This document shows, piece after piece, positions 1 through 5,424 of a stretch of 7,491 bases of DNA. Each line of letters begins with the position of its first letter. Positions within the stretch are counted from its first letter, which is position 1. The translations under genes were made by a program, and so were the position numbers. This DNA comes from Rikenellaceae bacterium (GTDB lineage Bacteria > Bacteroidota > Bacteroidia > Bacteroidales > UBA932), in contig JAAZIW010000232.1 in NCBI GenBank assembly GCA_012800665.1, positions 1 through 7,491 of the forward strand, read 5' to 3'. Below the pieces are notes generated by a model that was not told where the DNA came from, did not search any database, and worked only from the letters and a program-made list of their open reading frames with translations.

Positions 1-60
1 ATTTTCCAAAGTCTTGATAAGAATGATTTTTTCATGTGGTAAAAATACATATATTTTCGC

Positions 61-68
61 TAAATTTG
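61..68 (+). promoter_or_regulatory. Candidate -7 box for the bcp-sdaA unit
   Basis: TAAATTTG is a perfect match to the Bacteroidetes -7 consensus TAnnTTTG. It lies 35 bases before the bcp start codon, leaving a leader of about 28 bases. No good -33 TTTG is present; TGTG at 35-38 is the nearest, with a slightly long spacer of 22. Bases 1-60 show no gene. Confidence 0.5.
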
Positions 69-103
69 TTACTTGTTGAAAATAAACCTGAATTCATATT
101 GAT

Positions 104-550
104 ATGCTTAAAGTAGGAGATAAGATACCGGCATTTTCGGTCGTTGACCAAGATGGCAAAATTATTACAGACAAAGATTTGCTGGGACGCAAAATTGTTC
201 TTTATTTTTACCCGAAAGACAATACCAGCGGCTGTACGGCACAGGCCTGCAATCTTCGCGACAACCTTCCCGCACTGCAAGAGCGCGGTTATACCATATA
301 TGGGGTGAGCAGGGACAGCGTGACTTCGCATGTGAATTTCCGGTCTAAGCACGAACTTCCATTCGATTTGCTTTCCGACCCTACCACTACTATGCTTCAG
401 GCTTTCGATGCTTGGGGAGAAAAAAAGTTGTATGGCAAAACCGTGGTAGGTGCAATCCGCAAAACCTTCCTCATTGCCCCGGACGGCACAATCGAAAGAA
501 TTATCGAAAGGGTAGACACGAAAAATCATGCAGAACAGATTTTAACTTAG
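104..550 (+). CDS. bcp: Thioredoxin-dependent thiol peroxidase (BCP/PrxQ-type peroxiredoxin)
   Basis: A cytoplasmic peroxiredoxin that reduces hydrogen peroxide and organic hydroperoxides, then is recycled by thioredoxin. The 148 residues match the usual family length (about 150). The thioredoxin-like fold begins at residue 3 (VGDKIPAF). The active-site segment YPKDNTSGCTAQAC carries the peroxidatic Cys44 and, five residues on, the resolving Cys49, the typical atypical-2-Cys BCP arrangement. Arg119 in GAIRKTFLI is the conserved arginine of the active site, and the C-terminal VDTKNHAEQIL is the usual BCP ending. The ATG is chosen because the family N-terminus starts right there; no strong Shine-Dalgarno precedes it. 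sdaA follows after 24 bases on the same strand, so co-transcription is likely. A link to protecting the oxygen-sensitive dehydratase is inference only. Confidence 0.95.
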   Translation: MLKVGDKIPAFSVVDQDGKIITDKDLLGRKIVLYFYPKDNTSGCTAQACNLRDNLPALQERGYTIYGVSRDSVTSHVNFRSKHELPFDLLSDPTTTMLQAFDAWGEKKLYGKTVVGAIRKTFLIAPDGTIERIIERVDTKNHAEQILT

Positions 551-574
551 TTTTTTAATACTTAGTGGATTAGA

Positions 575-1792
575 ATGAAATCGCTTAAAGAATTTTATAG
601 AATAGGGCGCGGACCGTCCAGCAGTCATACTATGGCTCCTCAAAGAGCGGCGCAGATGTTTGGTGAAAGGCATCCGGAGGCGCATCATTTTGAGGTAAGT
701 CTTTTCGGGAGCCTCGCAGCCACAGGCAAGGGCCACATGACAGATGTCGCCATTCTTGAGGAACTTGAGCCGATTGCCCCTGCCACCATAGTGTGGAAGC
801 CGGATATTTGGCTGCCTTTCCACCCTAACAGCATGTTATTCAAAGCTTTTGATGCCGAAGGCAGGCTTATAGAGGGATGGACCGTGTATTCGGTAGGGGG
901 CGGTGCGCTTTCGGAGGGTAAAGATCCGGATATATTTGACACTAAAGAAATTTACAGCCTTAATACTATGAACGACATTATGTTGTGGTGTCATAATACG
1001 GGTAAAAACTATTGGGAATATGTGCAGGAAAATGAGGAGAGCGATATTTGGGATTATTTAGAGACCGTTTGGAAGGCTATGCAAGAAGCGGTTGAAAGAG
1101 GGCTTGATACAGAGGGGGTACTGCCCGGTCCCCTGCATTTGCCCCGCAAGGCCACCACCTATTATGTGAAGGCCAACGGCTATAAGCCGAGTCTGCAGTC
1201 ACGAGGGCTGGTGTATGCCTATTCATTGGCTGTCAGCGAGGAGAATGCCTCCGGCGGTCAGGTTGTCACTGCCCCGACTTGCGGCTCCAGCGGAGTCGTT
1301 CCTGCGGTGTTGTATCATCTTTACAAATCTTACGAATTCAGCGATAAACGTATTTTGCATGCTTTGGCCACTGCCGGCCTTATAGGCAATATAGTGAAAC
1401 ACAACGCCAGCATTTCCGGCGCCGAGGTAGGTTGTCAGGGAGAGGTGGGAGTAGCCTGCGCAATGGCCGCAGGAGCCGCCAATCAGCTTTTCGGAGGCAG
1501 TCCGTTTCAAATAGAATATGCCGCTGAAATGGGTATAGAGCATCACCTCGGGCTCACTTGCGATCCGGTGTGCGGATTAGTGCAGATTCCCTGCATAGAG
1601 CGTAACGCTTTTGCCGCTTCAAAAGCAATGGATGCAAATTTATATGCCGCTTTTTCGGATGGAAGGCATCGTGTCTCTTTTGACCATGTCGTAAGAGTGA
1701 TGAAGCAGACAGGCAAAGATATTCCGTCTCTATATAAAGAAACCGCCCAAGGCGGTCTCGCAAAAGATTTCTTTAAAAATACCGAGATATAA
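575..1792 (+). CDS. sdaA: L-serine ammonia-lyase (iron-sulfur L-serine dehydratase, single chain)
   Basis: Deaminates L-serine to pyruvate and ammonia in the cytoplasm using an oxygen-labile [4Fe-4S] cluster rather than PLP. At 405 residues it is the fused one-chain form: an N-terminal beta domain (about 3-150) with the signature GPSSSHTM (Ser15-Met20), then the alpha catalytic domain (about 165-400) with APTCGSSG at Cys236. Cys287 (EVGCQG), Cys329 (TCDPVCG) and Cys340 (IPCIERNA) have the same 42 and 11 residue spacing as the three cluster ligands of the Legionella enzyme, so the cluster site is complete. The ATG puts the SSSHT motif at the family's usual distance from the N-terminus. bcp lies just upstream. 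The gene converges with the transporter that ends at 1926; the 133 bases between them show several GCAGTT-type words but no convincing intrinsic terminator. Confidence 0.96.
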   Translation: MKSLKEFYRIGRGPSSSHTMAPQRAAQMFGERHPEAHHFEVSLFGSLAATGKGHMTDVAILEELEPIAPATIVWKPDIWLPFHPNSMLFKAFDAEGRLIEGWTVYSVGGGALSEGKDPDIFDTKEIYSLNTMNDIMLWCHNTGKNYWEYVQENEESDIWDYLETVWKAMQEAVERGLDTEGVLPGPLHLPRKATTYYVKANGYKPSLQSRGLVYAYSLAVSEENASGGQVVTAPTCGSSGVVPAVLYHLYKSYEFSDKRILHALATAGLIGNIVKHNASISGAEVGCQGEVGVACAMAAGAANQLFGGSPFQIEYAAEMGIEHHLGLTCDPVCGLVQIPCIERNAFAASKAMDANLYAAFSDGRHRVSFDHVVRVMKQTGKDIPSLYKETAQGGLAKDFFKNTEI

Positions 1793-1925
1793 AGCAGGGC
1801 GGCTTTGCAACCGGTTTCATACAGCAACTTGCAGTTTGCATGTAGCTATATTATTGTTCTATAACGCAGTTGACTTGCCGCAGTTATCTTTGCAGCGCAG
1901 CTTTATTGCAAACAATTAGCTTATG

Positions 1926-3587
1926 CTATGTAAATGCGAATAATATCAGCACTTGGGCCGCAAGTACGCGCAGAAACATCGTGAAAGGATAGACTGTAGC
2001 GTAATTAACCGCAGTGTATTCGGTTCCGTAGGCTTCCTGAGCAAATGAAAGCGATGTGGGATTGGAGTGGGTGCCCGCCAGAAAACCGCAAAGCTGATAA
2101 AAATTGAATTTCAGGAACACTCTTCCTATGAATCCCGTTATGATGATGGGGATAAGGGTAATCAGTACTCCATATAATATCCACCAATATCCGCCGCCTA
2201 CTATGGCCGCTACAAAGTTTTCGCCTGCGCCGAGTCCCACCGCCGCCATAAATAGATTTATTCCTATTTCGCGGATCATTTTATTGGCGCTCAATGTAGT
2301 ATAAGTGGTAATGCGCAGTTTGGGGCCGAAATGGCCGAGCAGGATAGCAACGATGAGCGGACCTCCGGCAAGACCGAGTTTGATGGGCTGGGGGATTCCG
2401 GGGAACTTTATGGGGAGGCTTCCGAAAAGCACGCCCAAGGCAATGCCGGCAAAAATAGGAACCAAATTCGGATTTTCCAGAGACTCGGGCTTATTGCCAA
2501 CGAGTTTGGCTAAGCGGTCTATATCTCCCTCAGAGCCAACAACTTGTATGCTGTCTCCCATTTGCAGAAGCATATTCGGACGCGCTACAAATTCCACTCC
2601 CGACCTAAGCACGCGGGTTATGGTGACTCCATAAGCCTCACGGATGTGGAGGCTGCCGATGGATTTGCCTGTGAGCGAAGACTTTGTGATGCTAAGTCTC
2701 TTGCTGACATTATGTTCATCCCTCTTCTGCCAATCGCTCAGATTCATGGAGATTTCTTTGCCGAAGATGATGCGCACCCTCTCTTTAAGCTTCTTGGAGG
2801 CAACTATAAGCAGTTTGTCGCCTTTTTCGAGTATGGTCTCAGGCGTTGGAATACCGATATCATCATCTTTCAGTATTCTCGCAATAACGATTCCTTCACC
2901 CTCTTCGGACAGCACCTCACGAACGTTTTTTCCGAAAATCGCAGGATTCTTGACTTCGCAATAAATACGCTCCGCATAGTCTTCAGCGCTGCTGTCCGCC
3001 GCCTCTATCTTCTTGCGCTCTTTTTCGAGGTCTATCTTGAATATAGACTTGAAGACAATAATCATAATTATAACGCCCACAACTCCGAAAGGATAGGTGA
3101 CCGCATAAGGAGATGCGAGATCAGCGGCTGCCTGACTTGCAACTGTGGTGGCTTGACCTTCGGCTACCAATATAGCCTGCATGGTCTGCTGGGCGGCTCC
3201 AAGTCCGGGGGTGTTGGTTATCGCACCGGACATTACGCCTGTCATGGTTTGCAAACTTTCACCTGTAATATAGTGAATGGCGAGAGTAACCGCCACTCCC
3301 AATACCACCACCAACACGGCAAGCAGATTCATACTTACGCCTCCTTTACGGAAAGAGCGGAAGAAGCCCGGACCCACTTGCAAGCCTATTGAGAAGACGA
3401 ACAGAATCAGTCCGAAATCTTTAATGAAAGCGAGCGCCGTAGGATCTACCGTATAGCCGAGATGGCTTATAAGGATTCCAACGAAAAGTATCCAAGTGGC
3501 TCCTATTCCTACGCCTTTAATCCTTACTCTGCTGAGTAAGAGTCCGAGCGCAATGGTAATTGCAAAAATAAGTATAGTTGCGGCCAT
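1926..3587 (-). CDS. AspT/YidE-family putative transporter with two TrkA-C (RCK_C) domains
   Basis: An inner-membrane protein of the aspartate:alanine exchanger (AAE) family, the same size as E. coli YidE (553 residues). It has an N-terminal membrane half (about 4-180, five or so hydrophobic segments), a charged linker, two cytosolic TrkA-C regulatory domains (about 205-278 and 293-365), and a C-terminal membrane half (about 374-553). Each half carries a related signature: SGAITNTPGLGAA (120-132) and GTHSNPTSLSFA (505-516), fitting the pseudo-symmetric fold of the family. Substrate is unknown for most members; AspT itself swaps aspartate for alanine, so dicarboxylate or amino-acid exchange is a guess. 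The ATG is fixed by an in-frame TAG at 3605-3603, only five codons upstream. The 5' leader contains a compound microsatellite (separate entry). No clear -7 box is visible; read-through from the cysteine-rich gene 184 bases upstream is possible. Confidence 0.9.
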   Translation of the reverse strand: MAATILIFAITIALGLLLSRVRIKGVGIGATWILFVGILISHLGYTVDPTALAFIKDFGLILFVFSIGLQVGPGFFRSFRKGGVSMNLLAVLVVVLGVAVTLAIHYITGESLQTMTGVMSGAITNTPGLGAAQQTMQAILVAEGQATTVASQAAADLASPYAVTYPFGVVGVIIMIIVFKSIFKIDLEKERKKIEAADSSAEDYAERIYCEVKNPAIFGKNVREVLSEEGEGIVIARILKDDDIGIPTPETILEKGDKLLIVASKKLKERVRIIFGKEISMNLSDWQKRDEHNVSKRLSITKSSLTGKSIGSLHIREAYGVTITRVLRSGVEFVARPNMLLQMGDSIQVVGSEGDIDRLAKLVGNKPESLENPNLVPIFAGIALGVLFGSLPIKFPGIPQPIKLGLAGGPLIVAILLGHFGPKLRITTYTTLSANKMIREIGINLFMAAVGLGAGENFVAAIVGGGYWWILYGVLITLIPIIITGFIGRVFLKFNFYQLCGFLAGTHSNPTSLSFAQEAYGTEYTAVNYATVYPFTMFLRVLAAQVLILFAFT

Positions 3588-3588
3588 A

Positions 3589-3648
3589 TATTCTATTCTA
3601 TTCTATTTTATTTTTATCTTATCTTATCTTATCTTATCTTATCTTATC
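3589..3648. repeat. Compound pentanucleotide microsatellite in the transporter leader
   Basis: On the plus strand this reads TATTC x3 (3589-3603), TATTT x2 (3604-3613), then TTATC x7 with no mismatch (3614-3648). All units share a TATYY core, as if point changes had spread through one array. Read in the direction of the transporter, it is GATAA x7, AAATA x2, GAATA x3, ending one base before the ATG. An in-frame stop (TAG, 3605-3603) shows the array is leader and not coding, so a change in copy number would alter leader length, not reading frame. Confidence 0.92.
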
Positions 3649-3650
3649 CT

Positions 3651-3680
3651 CTTTCCTGTTCTTTCCTCCTCTCTCCTGTC
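3651..3680. repeat. Three imperfect 10-bp pyrimidine repeats next to the microsatellite
   Basis: CTTTCCTGTT, CTTTCCTCCT and CTCTCCTGTC follow one another directly. With the flanking bases they give the transporter side a strongly purine-rich strand (G/A, roughly 3649-3680) just upstream of the GATAA array. On the transporter's mRNA sense strand this would be a GGA/GAA-rich stretch, if the transcript starts upstream of it. Confidence 0.6.
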
Positions 3681-3771
3681 CCATATTTTTTATCCCTGAA
3701 AATCCTACAAAATATCTCCGCTAAGTTCGCCATTATTTTGATATAAACGAAATCTTTGCAAAGCATTAAGT

Positions 3772-4221
3772 TTATTTCTGAAATTCGGACATTACCTCGA
3801 AATATGCCTTCACGGCATTGCGTACGCAATCTCCGCAGGGGCAGAGTTCTTTTCCATCCACCTTGCTTTTGAGCTCTTTGCAGGTAATGGCCCCGCTGCG
3901 GGAGCGAAAATTCTCATTTATGCGCCGGGATATGCGGAAAGCGCCTTTTCCTCCGCTCTTAAGTCCCGCTATCATAATGGCTCCTATCAGCGAGCCGCAG
4001 GTGCCCTCCGTATTACCCATGCCTACTGCAAAGCCCGACACAAGTTTGTGAAGCGTTTCTTTATCAACCTTTGCTTCAGCCTTTGCCCCTGCCTCTTTCT
4101 CCTTCTCCTTCATTTCTATTTCGCCGGAAAGGGCCTCCACCACCGATTGACAGCAGTTATATCCGCTTTCTTGCAGTTCCGCTGCTTTTTCGCTGCAGGC
4201 ATCAAATTCTTTCTGTGTCAT
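3772..4221 (-). CDS. C_GCAxxG_C_C family cysteine-rich (putative redox) protein
   Basis: A soluble 149-residue protein of the family named for its spaced cysteines; such proteins are called redox-active or metal-binding, but their reaction is not established. The family landmarks are in order: YNCCQSV (Cys23, Cys24), GFAVGMGNTEGTCGSLIGA (Gly63-Ala81, Cys75), GAITCKELK (Cys114), and LCPCGDCVRNA (Cys127, Cys129, Cys132). There is no signal peptide or membrane segment. It is odd in having about 18 extra residues between the first cysteine helix and the GMG motif: a low-complexity stretch of Glu, Lys and Ala (about 35-55). The second Cys in NCC and the CPCGDC cluster give it more thiols than many relatives. 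The ATG lies about 19 bases downstream of a perfect -7 box. It is transcribed toward the transporter gene on the same strand. Family assignment is firm; function is not. Confidence 0.85.
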   Translation of the reverse strand: MTQKEFDACSEKAAELQESGYNCCQSVVEALSGEIEMKEKEKEAGAKAEAKVDKETLHKLVSGFAVGMGNTEGTCGSLIGAIMIAGLKSGGKGAFRISRRINENFRSRSGAITCKELKSKVDGKELCPCGDCVRNAVKAYFEVMSEFQK

Positions 4222-4245
4222 TTTGTCTTATCTGAAATCGAATCA

Positions 4246-4253
4246 CAAAAATA
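4246..4253 (-). promoter_or_regulatory. -7 box for the cysteine-rich protein gene
   Basis: Read on the minus strand, this is TATTTTTG, a perfect TAnnTTTG match, ending 24 bases before the ATG at 4221. No TTTG stands at the -33 position; that space is taken by a palindrome (4258-4276), which suggests a promoter that needs or answers to a regulator. Confidence 0.55.
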
Positions 4254-4257
4254 CAAA

Positions 4258-4276
4258 AAGTTTTATCATAAAACTT
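4258..4276. promoter_or_regulatory. Perfect 9-1-9 palindrome, candidate operator
   Basis: AAGTTTTAT-C-ATAAAACTT is a perfect inverted repeat around one base. It sits four bases upstream of the -7 box of the cysteine-rich protein gene, so a bound dimer would cover the -33 to -7 spacer. The odd-centred A/T-rich form recalls Fur/PerR-type boxes, but the bases are not a standard consensus and the regulator is unknown. The one-base loop makes a transcription terminator unlikely. Confidence 0.5.
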
Positions 4277-4622
4277 ATAGAGTGCGGAAGAGTGATTTAT
4301 TTGTTATCGCTGGCTTTGGTTGTCTGTAGATTGACTCCATGATAAAGCAAAAAAGGCCTTAAGTGTCGTAGCCCCATGGTTTTTTGGGCGGGGGTGTGAC
4401 GAAAAGGGCCCAAAATGCCATACCATGAAGCGAAAATGAGAGCTTGCGACGATGACGAGAGGTGGCTCAGTCAAAAACTGCCGAAAATGCCCTATCATGA
4501 AGCGAAAAATATTACTTTCGAAGGCGCAGTGAGTCAAATTTAGCTGATTGCGAAAGACAACAACTCAAAAAAAATATCATAATGCTTGTAACGTACAGCA
4601 TAGAGCCTATGTGAGAGTAAAA
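4277..4622. other. Intergenic region with no convincing gene
   Basis: This is the middle of the 481-base gap between the divergent cysteine-rich and nitroreductase genes. It holds a degenerate repeat family (about 4337-4543). Two short frames cross it. A minus-strand frame (4304-4537) would give a 77-residue peptide with two FRFM-x-x-HF motifs. A plus-strand frame (4415-4543) would give 42 residues with MPYHEAK twice. Both patterns follow directly from the 72-base repeat, whose period is a multiple of three, and neither has a promoter or ribosome site that I can see. I therefore treat the stretch as a non-coding repeat, with some doubt. Small self-complementary words (AAGGCCTT at 4353-4360, GGGCCC at 4406-4411) occur in it. 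Confidence 0.5.
4412..4508. repeat. Direct repeat of 25 bp, 23/25 identical, period 72
   Basis: Copies lie at 4412-4436 and 4484-4508 and differ only at two positions (A/C and C/T within TGCCxTAxCATG). The similarity continues more weakly: GGTGGCTCAGTCAAA (4461-4475) resembles GGCGCAGTGAGTCAAA (4523-4538). A third, more decayed copy seems to start at 4337 (CCATGATAAAGC) and leads into GTGACGAAAAGGGCCC before the first good copy. This suggests two to three units of a degenerating tandem or dispersed element. Confidence 0.75.
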
Positions 4623-4626
4623 TAAT

Positions 4627-4658
4627 TTTGTGCTTTTAATCGGAAATGATTAAATTTG
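4627..4658 (+). promoter_or_regulatory. Canonical Bacteroidetes promoter for the nitroreductase gene
   Basis: TTTG at 4627-4630 (-33) and TAAATTTG at 4651-4658 (-7) are both perfect and 20 bases apart, the ideal spacing for the Bacteroidetes primary sigma factor. Transcription would begin near 4665, giving an A-rich leader of about 38 bases. This supports the upstream ATG at 4703. TAATTTTG at 4623-4630 also matches a -7 box but has no partner. Confidence 0.8.
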
Positions 4659-4702
4659 AGAATTAGAAATAATGCAAGAAAATTATAAAAAATAAAATAC
4701 AC

Positions 4703-5275
4703 ATGAAACTTTTTATCGCAATGGCAGCACTTCTTGCAATATCAGGATGCTGCTGCAAAAAAACAGAAACCACCATGAACGAAAAGGCTATTGAAAACAT
4801 TATGACACGCGCTTCGGTACGCTCTTTTATCGACCAGATTGTTGAGGAAGAGAAAATCGAAATACTTCTGCGCGCTGCAATGGCTGCGCCTACGGCAATG
4901 AACAAGCAGCCTTGGCATTTCGTGGTTGTAACCGACACAAGCAAACTCTCGGAAATCGCGCAATATCCTTCTCCGCTTGCAATTGTGGTGTGCGGAGATA
5001 TAAACAAGACCTTGCCCGGCCACGGAAAAGAATTTTGGATTACCGATGCCTCTCTTGCCTCCCAAAACATCCTCTTGGCAGCGCATGCTATGGGCTTAGG
5101 GGGAGTGTGGACGGCAGTTTTCCCAAATCCGGACAGAACGCAGAAAGTTCGTGAAGCGCTTGGCCTTCCGGAGAATCTCCTTCCCCTCAATACACTGATT
5201 ATCGGCTACCCGACGGAAACTCCTCAGCCGAAAGACAAATGGAATCCGGAGAATATCACAAGGATAGGGGTGTAA
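4703..5275 (+). CDS. Nitroreductase-family flavoprotein with a lipoprotein signal
   Basis: An FMN-dependent NAD(P)H oxidoreductase of the nitroreductase fold, 190 residues; the natural substrate cannot be told. The family segments are present: TRASVRSF (Arg36, Ser38, Arg40, the usual FMN phosphate contacts), AAPTAMNKQPWHFVVV (61-76), the helix and loop LLAAHAMGLGGVW (124-136), and the closing IIGYPTETPQPKDKW (166-180). Residues 1-18 form a short lipoprotein signal: Lys2, a hydrophobic run, then the lipobox ISGC with Cys16 as the lipidated residue, followed by CCKK. If used, the enzyme would be anchored outside the cytoplasm, which is unexpected for a flavin enzyme needing NAD(P)H. Starting at Met25 (4775) would give a normal cytosolic enzyme, but the canonical promoter and short leader favour the first ATG. 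It is apparently a single-gene transcript. Confidence 0.88.
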   Translation: MKLFIAMAALLAISGCCCKKTETTMNEKAIENIMTRASVRSFIDQIVEEEKIEILLRAAMAAPTAMNKQPWHFVVVTDTSKLSEIAQYPSPLAIVVCGDINKTLPGHGKEFWITDASLASQNILLAAHAMGLGGVWTAVFPNPDRTQKVREALGLPENLLPLNTLIIGYPTETPQPKDKWNPENITRIGV

Positions 5276-5309
5276 TAAATTTCTTTTTGACGAGATTCAG
5301 ATAGGATAA

Positions 5310-5326
5310 TTCCGTGTGACACGGAA
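5310..5326. promoter_or_regulatory. Perfect 8-1-8 palindrome between nitroreductase and F420-ligase-like genes
   Basis: TTCCGTGT-G-ACACGGAA starts 35 bases after the nitroreductase stop and ends 29 bases before the -7 box of the next gene. As RNA it could fold as a 7-bp stem with a TGA loop, but the bases after it (AAAATCCATATG) are not a U-tract, so an intrinsic terminator is poorly supported. Its place just upstream of the -33 region also suits an operator or activator site. Both readings are open. Confidence 0.5.
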
Positions 5327-5355
5327 AATCCATATGTTGTGAATTTCTGATTTTG

Positions 5356-5363
5356 TATCTTTG
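5356..5363 (+). promoter_or_regulatory. -7 box for the F420-ligase-like gene
   Basis: TATCTTTG matches TAnnTTTG perfectly and leaves a leader of about 55 bases before the ATG at 5425. There is no TTTG at the right -33 distance; GTTG at 5336-5339 has a short spacer of 16. Confidence 0.6.
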
Positions 5364-5424
5364 AAAAAGATTTTAACAGGTAATTCGTGTACTAATTTAT
5401 TCGCAAAATCTTAAAACCATTAAA

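Noticed and set aside
1742..1756. ACCGCC-CAA-GGCGGT perfect 6-bp hairpin
   Set aside because: It lies inside the sdaA coding sequence about 35 bases before the stop, encodes the conserved QGG stretch, and no U-tract follows, so it is not called a terminator.
1793..1925. Possible bidirectional terminator between sdaA and the transporter
   Set aside because: Only short 5-bp inverted words (TTGCA/TGCAA) and scattered GCAGTT direct repeats were found; no stem with a U-tract on either strand.
2544..3392. Long plus-strand open frame of 282 codons
   Set aside because: It is antisense to the transporter gene, whose protein is a full-length family match; the plus-strand translation shows no recognisable domain.
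3496..3699. Plus-strand frame giving a hydrophobic peptide with ILSYL repeats
   Set aside because: The hydrophobic pattern is just the TTATC microsatellite read as codons, and the first part is antisense to the transporter.
3754..3763. CTTTGCAAAG palindrome between the cysteine-rich gene and the transporter
   Set aside because: Ten-base palindromes of this kind are common in A/T-rich DNA; neither a U-tract nor a matching -7 box is placed to make it a terminator or operator.
4304..4537. Minus-strand 77-codon open frame
   Set aside because: Not called as a gene: its internal repetition mirrors the 72-base DNA repeat, the plus strand is open too, and no promoter or ribosome site supports it. 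It is kept only as part of the repeat finding.
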